Assembly (NCBI GenBank): GCA_009843675.1
Contig: VYCZ01000185.1
Coordinates: forward strand, 1-11,636
Source of the DNA: Gammaproteobacteria bacterium
GTDB taxonomy: Bacteria > Pseudomonadota > Gammaproteobacteria > Eutrophobiales > Eutrophobiaceae
Direction: 5' to 3'
Length of the DNA: 11,636 nt
In this document: in pieces, positions 1-7,409 of the stretch
Layout of the letters: every line of letters starts with the position of its first letter
How positions within the stretch are numbered: the first letter of the stretch is position 1
Position numbers and translations under genes: made by a program
Notes under the pieces: model-generated
What the model was told of the DNA's origin: nothing
The model's input: only the letters and a program-made list of their open reading frames with translations
Database searches by the model: none

Positions 1-493
1 GGATGTAGTAACCAGAACTTGTTTTATTATCGTCTTTCTCTACTGCCTTGCCAGGTTCCAGGTGGCGAACTAGATTTGTAAAAAATCCATCCGCCAGTTT
101 ATATGCGGCGACTTCAATCAGGCGCGAGCCAACCTGTGCTAATTTGCCGCCAACTTTGGTATCAGCCGTATAATGAAGTTCAGTTTCAGTCCCATGCTCG
201 ACCAGGACGAGGGTTGCACTCCCTTGAGCAAATCCGGCAGTTCCCGCACCCTTGCCCCGCCCTGTTATCTTGTAGCTTTTCGGCGGTTTCATCTCGGATA
301 AAACAATATTGATCGAAAATGCTGAACTGACCGGCCCAACTGAGGCACGAATGGTTGCGGCGTACTCATTTTCCGCTTTCTCAACAAAGGATGCGCAACC
401 GGGGATACATGAACGCAACGTATCCGGATCACTGAGTGCATCCCAAACGATATCCCGACTAATCGGTATTTTATGACTGCCTTCTATAACCAT
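1..493 (-). CDS. CoxG-like SRPBCC-family protein (CO dehydrogenase subunit G family), 3' part outside window
   Basis: The first 164 codons of a CoxG-family protein are present; the gene runs off the left edge. I translated it from the ATG at 493. It begins MVIEGSHKIPISRDIVWDAL and carries the family hallmarks VWDALSDPDTLRSCIPGC (residues 16-33) and GGKLAQVGSRLIE (115-127). These belong to the SRPBCC/START-like hydrophobic-pocket fold. Family knowledge: CoxG proteins accompany molybdenum hydroxylase operons and are linked to membrane attachment of the enzyme or to lipid/quinone binding; the C-terminal tail that would carry a membrane anchor is outside the window. It lies 40 bases after the large-subunit stop, same strand, so it is probably cotranscribed. 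The ribosome binding site is weak (GGGT about 7 bases ahead). Family assignment is confident; the exact role here is inferred from position. Confidence 0.88.
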   Translation of the reverse strand, partial: MVIEGSHKIPISRDIVWDALSDPDTLRSCIPGCASFVEKAENEYAATIRASVGPVSSAFSINIVLSEMKPPKSYKITGRGKGAGTAGFAQGSATLVLVEHGTETELHYTADTKVGGKLAQVGSRLIEVAAYKLADGFFTNLVRHLEPGKAVEKDDNKTSSGYYI

Positions 494-533
494 TTTCTAC
501 CCGGGAGAATGAACAGAATTTTTGTGTAAACGC

Positions 534-2903
534 TTAGCCGGCCGCTTTGTCTATCTGTGCCAATATGAAGCTGGGGCGCAACGGCACTCTTGAAATGTTG
601 ATGCCAAGTCCGCTGAGCGCATCACAGACAGCATTGGCAACAGCCGGGACTGCACCCGTAAGACCGCCTTCTGCGGTGCCTTTGATACCACCAACGGTAT
701 CAATGCTCGGTGTCTCGATGTGTGCTATTTCCATGTCAGGAATATCGAGCACCAAAGGCAACACGTAGTCCAGCAGGTTGGCATTTAACAGTTGTCCATC
801 CTCGTCGTACACAATTTCTTCCATCAGCGCCTCACCAATGCCCTGAGCTGTGGCCCCATGGATCTGCCCCCGCACGATCATGGGATTGATCACCCGTCCG
901 CAATCATGCACGATAAAATACCGTTCTATCTCGACCGTACCATCACCAGGGTCCACTGCTGCCTGGACAACATGCGTGCCGTTTGCCATCGTAACCATGG
1001 GAGGATCATAGTAATCGGTTGCTTCAAGACCATGCTCTTCTCCCTCCGGCATAGCGATATCATTCATTGAATATGCTGTCTCAGCAACCTGCTTCAGGGT
1101 TAAGCCTTTATCGGGAGTTCCCAATGGATAAACTCGCCCGTCGCTCAACACAAGATCAGAGGGATCAATCTCAAGCATTTCGCCCACGATTCGCTTTACC
1201 TTCGCAGAGACTTTCTCGCAACAACGGATAATGCTGCCCCCGCCTACCACCGAACCGCGGCTGGCAAAGGTACCGGTCCCGAACGGTGTTTTAGAAGTAT
1301 CACCTTCAATTACGGTAACATCCGACCACGCAACACCAAGACGGTCAGCGGCAACCTGGGCGAAAGTTGTATAGTGCCCCTGACCTGCATCGGCCTGGCT
1401 CAGGTAAACCGCGACTCGGCCGTCCGGTTCAATCACGACACGTGAGCTGTCGAAACCCGGCATTTTTGCAAAGCCACGCACACGCCAGCCAGGCGCGCCG
1501 GTACCTGAGACTTCCGTGTAGTTACAAATACCGATACCCCGGTATTTTCCATCAATCAACCTGTCTTTGGGTTGCCTGTTTTTGTATTCCCGATATCCGG
1601 AAATTTCGAGGGCTTTTTCAAGCGACTCTTTATAACTCCCCGTGTCGTACCGCACGCCCACTGCATTGACGTACGGGAACTCCTCAGGCTGTACAAGATT
1701 ACGAAGTCGAACATCCGCAGGATCAATATTCAACTCACGTCCGATTCGATCCATCATGCTTTCAATTGCCAGAAAACAGGATGGCTGGCCGGTTCCCCGG
1801 TATGCGCCGGTTGGCGCGGTGTTGGTGACTACTGAAACGACGTCATATTTATAGTTTCTGATTCGATAGGGTCCCGGCAACATACGCGCAGCCCCGGTCG
1901 CTTCCAATGTGCAGGAGAACGGGTAATTCGCATATGCGCCCCCATTCGTTTGCAGCTTAAGTTCAACAGCTTGTATCACAGCTTCCGCGTCCACTGCCAC
2001 TTTTATCCGGTGTATATGCTCCCTGGCATGAGCGTCACTTAATAATTCTTCACGCCGGTCCTGTATCCACTTGACGGCTCGACGATAGCGCCGCATAAGG
2101 GCGACCACGATCAGCTCATCCGGATAAATATGGCTCTTGACACCGAATCCTCCCCCTACAGCAGGGGTGACCACCCTGATGATAGACTCCGGCAGCCTCA
2201 AGTGGTCGGCGATGGCCGTGCGCACAACATGGGGTACCTGGGTCGTTGTCCACAGAGTGTATGAATCTGCGACCGGGTCGATGACCCCAAGGCAACCCCG
2301 CGGCTCGATGGGAACACCGGTAACGCGGCCAAGGTGAAATTCACCCTCGAGCACGTGCTCCACAGAAGCAAAATGATCTGCAAAACCTTCTGTTTCGAAA
2401 TGACTTTTAAAAATGACGTTGTCGCCCAAAGACTCGAATATCACAGGCGCTTCCCTATCGAGCGCATCTTCAATCCTGGCAACAGCAGGCAGAGGATCAT
2501 ATTCGACATCGACGAGTTCGATGGCATCCTGGGCGATATACGGTGTTTCAGCTAATACTACCGCCACATATTCACCAACAAACCGCACCGTATCCGTAGC
2601 GACCACCGGTCGACTGATTTCTCGATAACCTTCTATTTTAATGTCAGGTTTAAAAGGAAGTATGTCACCGACAAAATCGTTTCCTGTTAATACGTCGATA
2701 ACACCCGGTAAAGCCACTGCCCTGGAAATATCGATGCCGGTAATGTTTGCATGTGCAAACGGGCTGCAAACAAACCCGAGGTGGACCGTATTCTGCGGGA
2801 CCGGCAGGTCGTCCACAAATTTCCCCTGTCCGCGCAACAGGTAGGCGTCTTCGCGCCGCAGTATACTCTCGCCTACCAATGTCCAATCATCAATAGCGTT
2901 CAT
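534..2903 (-). CDS. Xanthine dehydrogenase-family molybdenum hydroxylase, molybdopterin-binding large subunit (CoxL-like, not CO dehydrogenase)
   Basis: This 789-residue protein has the usual length and layout of the large subunit: an N-terminal aldehyde oxidase/xanthine dehydrogenase a/b hammerhead domain (about 18-145) followed by the Mo-pterin-binding domain. Visible motifs are GGGFGVKS (250-257), the active-site loop GAYRGTGQ (366-373), QADAGQGHYTTFAQ (503-516), FASRGSVVGGGS (546-557) and KGTAEGG (741-747), in which Glu745 is the expected catalytic base. The family hydroxylates C-H bonds next to nitrogen or in aldehydes using water oxygen and a Mo-cytosine-dinucleotide-type cofactor. True form I CO dehydrogenase has AYxCSFR in this loop and form II proteins have AYRGAGR; AYRGTGQ is neither, so the substrate is probably an N-heterocycle or related organic molecule. 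The start overlaps the stop of the iron-sulfur subunit by four bases (ATGA), indicating translational coupling. Confidence 0.95.
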   Translation of the reverse strand: MNAIDDWTLVGESILRREDAYLLRGQGKFVDDLPVPQNTVHLGFVCSPFAHANITGIDISRAVALPGVIDVLTGNDFVGDILPFKPDIKIEGYREISRPVVATDTVRFVGEYVAVVLAETPYIAQDAIELVDVEYDPLPAVARIEDALDREAPVIFESLGDNVIFKSHFETEGFADHFASVEHVLEGEFHLGRVTGVPIEPRGCLGVIDPVADSYTLWTTTQVPHVVRTAIADHLRLPESIIRVVTPAVGGGFGVKSHIYPDELIVVALMRRYRRAVKWIQDRREELLSDAHAREHIHRIKVAVDAEAVIQAVELKLQTNGGAYANYPFSCTLEATGAARMLPGPYRIRNYKYDVVSVVTNTAPTGAYRGTGQPSCFLAIESMMDRIGRELNIDPADVRLRNLVQPEEFPYVNAVGVRYDTGSYKESLEKALEISGYREYKNRQPKDRLIDGKYRGIGICNYTEVSGTGAPGWRVRGFAKMPGFDSSRVVIEPDGRVAVYLSQADAGQGHYTTFAQVAADRLGVAWSDVTVIEGDTSKTPFGTGTFASRGSVVGGGSIIRCCEKVSAKVKRIVGEMLEIDPSDLVLSDGRVYPLGTPDKGLTLKQVAETAYSMNDIAMPEGEEHGLEATDYYDPPMVTMANGTHVVQAAVDPGDGTVEIERYFIVHDCGRVINPMIVRGQIHGATAQGIGEALMEEIVYDEDGQLLNANLLDYVLPLVLDIPDMEIAHIETPSIDTVGGIKGTAEGGLTGAVPAVANAVCDALSGLGINISRVPLRPSFILAQIDKAAG

Positions 2904-3493
2904 GTCTGCTCACGATCATATTCAGATGAGTTATGACACAGCTGTGATGCGGCTTTATGTACGGCCTCCACAATATTTACATAACCTGTACATCGACAGA
3001 CGTTGTTGACGAGCGCCCTGCGGATATCTTCACGGGTCGGGTTTGCATGACTGCGCAAAAACTCTATTGAAGTCAGCAAAAACCCAGGAGTACAGTAACC
3101 ACATTGCACCGCATGCAATTCATGGAATGCCTGTTGCACGGGATGCAAGTCACCGTCTTCGGCAATCCCTTCTATAGTGGTGATTTGAGCGCCATCCAGG
3201 GCCGCCGCAAACTGTAGGCAACTTCGCGCTGAGTTGCCATTTAAGAGTACGGTACAAGCGCCGCACACGCCGTGCTCACAACCGATATGCGTTCCTTTCA
3301 ACCCTACTTCATGTCTGATAAAATCGACAAGCAAATAACGAGACTCCACTTCACGTTTATACACCGTTCCATTTATCGTCAATTGCACAGTCGCACTGTC
3401 ATTGTCATTACGCCCGTTCTGTTCAACGGCGCCTGTCACCCTGGTTGTATCCGGATACTTGAAAAACATGCCGACAAGGTTTTTAAAAGACAT
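2900..3493 (-). CDS. Molybdenum hydroxylase [2Fe-2S] small subunit (CoxS-like)
   Basis: This is the electron-transfer subunit of the trimer, carrying two [2Fe-2S] clusters. With a start at 3493 the protein has 197 residues. The plant-type ferredoxin cluster is formed by GCEHGVCGAC (Cys72, 77, 80) plus Cys92; the second, C-terminal cluster by CGYC (Cys131, 134) and CRC (Cys166, 168). All eight cysteines are present. I chose the ATG at 3493 because an AAAGGTG ribosome binding site lies at ideal spacing and overlaps the stop codon of the FAD subunit, leaving a gap of 5 bases. An upstream in-frame ATG at 3544 would overlap the FAD subunit by 46 bases and has no such site. Even so, about 35 residues precede the first ferredoxin strand (TVQLTING), longer than the few residues usual in this family. 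Electrons would pass from Mo through these clusters to FAD. Confidence 0.94.
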   Translation of the reverse strand: MSFKNLVGMFFKYPDTTRVTGAVEQNGRNDNDSATVQLTINGTVYKREVESRYLLVDFIRHEVGLKGTHIGCEHGVCGACTVLLNGNSARSCLQFAAALDGAQITTIEGIAEDGDLHPVQQAFHELHAVQCGYCTPGFLLTSIEFLRSHANPTREDIRRALVNNVCRCTGYVNIVEAVHKAASQLCHNSSEYDREQT

Positions 3494-3498
3494 TGGTT

Positions 3499-4359
3499 TC
3501 ACCTTTGTACAACTTCTGACAACGCCCGTTTTATCAACGTACACGCGACACGTTTCCGATAGTTCCCGTCGGCATGTATATCATGAGGCGGATTCATGGT
3601 TTCCGTCGCTGCCCGAGACACTTCATCAATCAATTCAGCGCTCAATGTGTTCCCTTCCAACATTGCCTCGGCTGATCTTAATCTCAATGTTGTTTCGCTG
3701 ACTCCCATGGCAGCTAAACGGACATCGCGACAGATGGCGCTACTGTCAATACTTGCACACATAGCCAGGCCGACCACCGCAAATCCATGGGTTCGAGTAG
3801 ATACTTCAACAAAAACACTTTTTGAATTCGGGGGCAGCGCCGGAAACAAGACCTGGCGCAGCATCTCGTCAGGCTCCAAACAATTGGTCAGGGCGCCAAT
3901 GTAGAATTCATCTGCGCTGACTTCACGCGTGCCGCGAACACTTGCGAGCTGAAACCGTGCATCCAGAGCCGCAGCGACACTCGGCAGCTCGGCAAGTGGG
4001 TCAGCATGAGCGAGACTCCCACAAACCGTACCAAAGTTTCTGCTGGAGCGAACGCCAACATACGGCATCGCCTTACTGAGCAGTGACAGGCGTGATGCGA
4101 TTTGTTCAGACTCCTCTATCTCAGCCTGCCGCGTGCGAGCACCGACCGCAATACCGTTACCCTGTGCGTTTATGTAGCTCAGGGAGGTACACCGATTCAG
4201 GCTTATCAACACCTGTGGCTGCATTATTCTCATGTTCATGAGTGGCACAAGGCTCTGCCCCCCTGCCAGGATCCGGGCATCGCGACCGTAACTTTGCAAA
4301 AGGGCAAGAATCTCCTGCTCTTCTTCCGGCATGCACAGCTTAAACGGCGCAGGTTTCAT
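3499..4359 (-). CDS. Molybdenum hydroxylase FAD-binding medium subunit (CoxM-like)
   Basis: This 286-residue protein matches the usual length of the FAD subunit. The N-terminal two thirds form the PCMH-type FAD-binding domain: AGGQSLVPLMNMR (32-44) is the first FAD-contacting motif, and FGTVCGSLAHADPLAELP (109-126) is the second. The C-terminal third corresponds to the CO dehydrogenase flavoprotein C-terminal domain, ending with the typical YRKRVACTLIKRAL. It takes electrons from the iron-sulfur subunit and passes them to an external acceptor. The second motif is usually TIGGSLAHADP; here the central residues are TVCG (111-114), so a cysteine replaces one glycine near the flavin. The gene starts 25 bases after the aldehyde dehydrogenase stop and ends 5 bases before the small-subunit start. 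No strong ribosome binding site is visible before its ATG. Gene order is medium-small-large, as in cox-type operons. Confidence 0.94.
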   Translation of the reverse strand: MKPAPFKLCMPEEEQEILALLQSYGRDARILAGGQSLVPLMNMRIMQPQVLISLNRCTSLSYINAQGNGIAVGARTRQAEIEESEQIASRLSLLSKAMPYVGVRSSRNFGTVCGSLAHADPLAELPSVAAALDARFQLASVRGTREVSADEFYIGALTNCLEPDEMLRQVLFPALPPNSKSVFVEVSTRTHGFAVVGLAMCASIDSSAICRDVRLAAMGVSETTLRLRSAEAMLEGNTLSAELIDEVSRAATETMNPPHDIHADGNYRKRVACTLIKRALSEVVQR

Positions 4360-4384
4360 CGAAAAAGTTTATGAGGCAGGCAGT

Positions 4385-5854
4385 TCAAATACGGGTTGTC
4401 ACGCATTTGACCTGATAGTAGCTTGCCAATGCCGCCAACCCCTTCTCGCGCCCAAAACCGCTGTTTTTTACTCCGCCGAATGGCGTTGCGACACCGCCGG
4501 CGAAAAATTGGTTGATAAAGACCTGCCCCGCACCCACATCACGGGCAAAGTGCATCGCTTTGGTGATATCCCTGGTATAGATACCGGCTACCAGGCCGAA
4601 ATCCGTACTGTTTGCAACACTGATTGCTTGCTCGGCGCTATCTACAACCTGTACCGCAAGAACCGGCCCGAATATCTCTTCCTGTGCCACAATTTCATCA
4701 ACTGGAATGTTGTTTAAAATAGTAGGTTGATAAAAACTACCTTCCTCCAACCCGTCTACCAAGGCTCGATTGCCACCCGTAGCGACCTCCACGCCACGCT
4801 CGCGAGCGCCGGCAACATATGTATCTACAATGTTGACCTGTGTTTCTGACACCAATGGACCGAGCGATGGGTCCTGCAGGCCGTGACCTATATCGAACGC
4901 CTCACTACGCTGGACCAGTTTCTCCACCATCTGTTCATGCACCGCACGTTCGATAACCAGACGCGAACCGGCAGAACATACCTGACCCGCATTCATGAAA
5001 ATCGCCTTCAGTGTCCCTTCCAGGGCCGCATCCATATCAGCATCTTTCAATACGACCACCGGTGACTTGCCACCTAATTCAAGCGTAACGGAAGCGACAT
5101 TATCCGCAGCAGATTGCATCACGGTTTTGCCGGTGATGACAGAGCCGGTAAAAGTGACATGCGCCACATCCTTATGGGATGTAAGCGCATTGCCAATTTC
5201 CGAACCTTTCCCTGTGACAACGTTATAAACACCTGTGGGCAGACCTGCTTCCATTAAAATGTCTGCCAGGATTATCGCCGTGAGAGAGGTCAGTTCCGCC
5301 GGCTTGACGACTGCGGTGCAACCTGCGGCAAGCGCCGGCGCAACACCTCTTGCCGTAGTCACCAGCGGAAAATTCCAGGGAATAATATGAACAGTAACAC
5401 CAACAGGCTCGTGCAGGGTAAAAGAGATAAAGTCCTTGCCAAGCGGAATGGTGTCGCCCTGCAGTTTATCGGCTATGCCGGCGTAGTATTCAAAATATTG
5501 AGCGGCAGTTTCGATGTCCCCCTTCGCTTCCCGAATTGGCTTTCCTGAATCCAATGTTTCTATACAGGCAAGGCGTTCTGCATCGCGGCGGATAATATCG
5601 GCTGTACGACTTAATATCCGACCGCGTTCCTGTGGCGTTACCGATTTCCATGACTTCTCCAATGCTGATTTTGCTGTCGCGACAGCATCATTCACATCCT
5701 CCACCGTGCCGGCCGGAATTTCCGCGAATGGGCTACCCGTTGCCGGGTCTTCGACAACCATCAGCTCCCGCTGATTGGCGCCAATACGTTCAGCACCGAT
5801 AACCATGTGGTTCGGCAATGCACGCACATCTACAAAATCTGAGATATTGATCAT
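4385..5854 (-). CDS. NAD(P)-dependent aldehyde dehydrogenase
   Basis: The 489-residue protein is a full-length, cytosolic-type member of the aldehyde dehydrogenase superfamily, which oxidises an aldehyde to a carboxylate with NAD(P). Key residues are in place: PWNFP with Asn161 (oxyanion hole), KPAE with Lys184 (cofactor), FTGSVITG (235-242, Rossmann turn), LELGGKSP with Glu259 (general base), GQVCSAGSR with catalytic Cys293, and EEIFGPV (392-398). Sequence style is closest to the betaine-aldehyde/aminoaldehyde/aromatic-aldehyde group, but substrate cannot be fixed from the motifs. It starts only 4 bases after the stop of the aminotransferase, so the two are almost certainly cotranscribed. 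The natural inference is that the aldehyde released by transamination is its substrate, although free aldehydes formed by other steps are possible. The GAGGG stretch inside the end of the upstream gene is the only Shine-Dalgarno-like element and lies rather far from the ATG. Confidence 0.95.
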   Translation of the reverse strand: MINISDFVDVRALPNHMVIGAERIGANQRELMVVEDPATGSPFAEIPAGTVEDVNDAVATAKSALEKSWKSVTPQERGRILSRTADIIRRDAERLACIETLDSGKPIREAKGDIETAAQYFEYYAGIADKLQGDTIPLGKDFISFTLHEPVGVTVHIIPWNFPLVTTARGVAPALAAGCTAVVKPAELTSLTAIILADILMEAGLPTGVYNVVTGKGSEIGNALTSHKDVAHVTFTGSVITGKTVMQSAADNVASVTLELGGKSPVVVLKDADMDAALEGTLKAIFMNAGQVCSAGSRLVIERAVHEQMVEKLVQRSEAFDIGHGLQDPSLGPLVSETQVNIVDTYVAGARERGVEVATGGNRALVDGLEEGSFYQPTILNNIPVDEIVAQEEIFGPVLAVQVVDSAEQAISVANSTDFGLVAGIYTRDITKAMHFARDVGAGQVFINQFFAGGVATPFGGVKNSGFGREKGLAALASYYQVKCVTTRI

Positions 5855-5858
5855 CGGA

Positions 5859-7244
5859 CTATGCGTACCCCTCTACCGTTGAGCTGAGATTTTCCATCGC
5901 TTTTTCAAAACGGTCGAACATCTCTTTGATTTCATCAATTGTGATAATCAAAGGCGGACAAAATGCGATCGTGTCATTACGCAGCGCACGTACAATGATG
6001 CCTTGTTCCAGGGCAAGATTTGCTGCAAGGGCGCCGACTTTCATGGATGGATCAAAATTCTCTTTACTGGTCTTATCACGAACCAATTCAATCCCGCCTA
6101 TCAAACCAACGCCTCTGGTTTCTCCAACTAATGGGTGATCATTGAACTGGTGAAGCCGGCTCAGAAACCGGGGCGATATGTCACGAACACGCTCAACAAT
6201 ATTGAGATCGCGATAAATCTTCAAGGTCTCAAGCGCTACCGCACAAGACACCGGATGGCCTGAATAAGTGAAACCGGTTCCGAACGTACCAACCTGCCTG
6301 CTACCTTCAACAAGGGTATGGTAAATTTCATCGCTGATCAGTAAAGCGCCGATGGGTATATAGCCGGATGAAAGTGCCTTGGCAACGACGACAATATCGG
6401 GTGTAATGTCGAAGGTATCACATCCAAACATATTACCAGTGCGTCCGAAACCGCAGATAACTTCATCGGCGACGAACAAAATGTCATGTTTCCTGAGTAA
6501 TCTTTGAACTTTTTCGAAATAAGTCGCCGGCGGTAAAATAACCCCTCCGGCCCCCATCACGGGTTCGGCAATAAATGCGGCAACGGTCTCAGGTCCTTCT
6601 GACTCAATTAATTTTTCAATATTGGCTACCATCCTTGTAGCAAACTCTTCTTCGGACTCACCTGCTTCTGCAAAATGATAACGGTGCGGGCAATCCGTAT
6701 GAAAAACTGCATCCATTGGCACATCAAAAAACGTATGCGCATACGACATACCTGTCAAACTGGATGCCGCAACAGTGATGCCATGATAGGCGCCATGTCG
6801 AGATATGATTTTTTTCTTTGCCGTCCGCCCTTTTACATTGTTGTAATACCAGACAAGCTTAACCATGTTATCGTTGGCTTCTGAGCCTGAATTGGTGAAG
6901 AAAGCCCTGGAGACCGACCCCGGCGCGATACTGACCAGTTGCTCGGCAAGTTCAACAGCAACCGGCGTCGTACGATGAGCAAAATTATGGTAGAAGGGCA
7001 GTTTTCGTAACTGGTTATCGGCGGCCCTGGCCAGGCGGGTTTCACTGAAACCCAGTGACGCGCACCAAAGCCCGGCCATTCCTTCGATATATTCCCTGCC
7101 TTCGATATCTTTTACATAGATTCCATTTCCCTCTGTAAATATATGTGGCCCCAGTAATTCGTGTTGGGCCAGTTCGGTTTGCGGATGCAGATGATAGTTG
7201 AGATCATTCTTATGTAACGCGGATTTCAATGGTACGGCCGACAT
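5859..7244 (-). CDS. Class III pyridoxal-phosphate aminotransferase (omega-transaminase type)
   Basis: This 461-residue enzyme belongs to fold-type I, class III aminotransferases, which move an amino group from an amine or omega-amino acid to a keto acid, often pyruvate. Motifs: MAGLWCASLGF (56-66), FFTNSGSEANDNMVKL (115-130, cofactor phosphate binding), RHGAYHG (149-155, ring stacking), AEPVMGAGG (226-234), FVADEVICGFGRTG (257-270) with Asp260 contacting the pyridine nitrogen, and VVAKALSSGY with the PLP lysine at 289. The stretch IVRALRNDTIAFCPPL (417-432) holds arginines that may bind the substrate carboxylate. Sequence style resembles the SpuC/taurine-pyruvate/omega-transaminase cluster. 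An in-frame TAA lies four codons upstream and no earlier ATG is available, so the start at 7244 is well supported; a GAG sits 9 bases before it. It is the first gene of the apparent operon, after the receptor's terminator. Product: an aldehyde or ketone, probably passed to the next enzyme. Confidence 0.95.
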   Translation of the reverse strand: MSAVPLKSALHKNDLNYHLHPQTELAQHELLGPHIFTEGNGIYVKDIEGREYIEGMAGLWCASLGFSETRLARAADNQLRKLPFYHNFAHRTTPVAVELAEQLVSIAPGSVSRAFFTNSGSEANDNMVKLVWYYNNVKGRTAKKKIISRHGAYHGITVAASSLTGMSYAHTFFDVPMDAVFHTDCPHRYHFAEAGESEEEFATRMVANIEKLIESEGPETVAAFIAEPVMGAGGVILPPATYFEKVQRLLRKHDILFVADEVICGFGRTGNMFGCDTFDITPDIVVVAKALSSGYIPIGALLISDEIYHTLVEGSRQVGTFGTGFTYSGHPVSCAVALETLKIYRDLNIVERVRDISPRFLSRLHQFNDHPLVGETRGVGLIGGIELVRDKTSKENFDPSMKVGALAANLALEQGIIVRALRNDTIAFCPPLIITIDEIKEMFDRFEKAMENLSSTVEGYA

Positions 7245-7254
7245 CTGTAATTAC

Positions 7255-7285
7255 TCTATACATAAATTCATCATTGTTGAATCAA
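7255..7285 (-). promoter_or_regulatory. Possible promoter of the catabolic operon
   Basis: On the minus strand TTGATT (7285-7280) and TATAGA (7260-7255) are separated by 19 bases, longer than the ideal 17. A short dyad, ATTCA-N7-TGAAT (7266-7282 on the plus strand), lies inside the spacer and could bind a regulator. Transcripts would have a very short leader before the ATG at 7244. The argument for some promoter here is mainly the terminator just upstream. Confidence 0.22.
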
Positions 7286-7297
7286 GGAGGCTCTGAC

Positions 7298-7317
7298 TTA
7301 AGAAGATGGTTCCTTAA
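7298..7317. promoter_or_regulatory. Imperfect dyad, candidate operator
   Basis: Outer arms TTAAG and CTTAA enclose a 10-base centre with a further A-T pair after one mismatch. It lies between the receptor's terminator and the aminotransferase gene, where an operator for the operon would be expected. The symmetry is short and could be chance; no cognate regulator gene is in the window. Confidence 0.15.
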
Positions 7318-7361
7318 TGTGAGAATAAATAACGTTGTGAGGATACGTATCGGGCACTCAT

Positions 7362-7393
7362 AAAAAAACGCCCCGGGGAAATTCAGGAGCGTT
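7362..7393 (-). terminator. Intrinsic terminator after the TonB-dependent receptor
   Basis: Read on the minus strand, AACGCTCC pairs with GGGGCGTT (8 base pairs including one G-T wobble) around an 11-base loop, followed directly by a run of seven T. It begins 17 bases after the receptor stop. It separates the receptor transcript from the downstream catabolic operon, though readthrough is possible. Confidence 0.85.
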
Positions 7394-7409
7394 CTTTATG
7401 TTATGAGAA

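Noticed and set aside
103..312. Plus-strand open frame of 69 codons at the left edge
   Set aside because: It lies wholly opposite the CoxG-like gene, whose motifs are clear, and has no recognisable protein features.
3494..3544. Upstream start for the [2Fe-2S] subunit at 3544
   Set aside because: It overlaps the FAD subunit, lacks a ribosome binding site and adds residues to an already long N-terminus; ATG 3493 has AAAGGTG at good spacing.
534..4359. Aerobic CO dehydrogenase (coxMSL)
   Set aside because: Gene order and CoxG neighbour fit, but the large subunit lacks the AYxCSFR loop with its cysteine that defines true CO dehydrogenase.
7285..7320. AGGAGG followed by ATG on the plus strand
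   Set aside because: The downstream ATG codons open frames of three and one codons only, so it is not a small gene.
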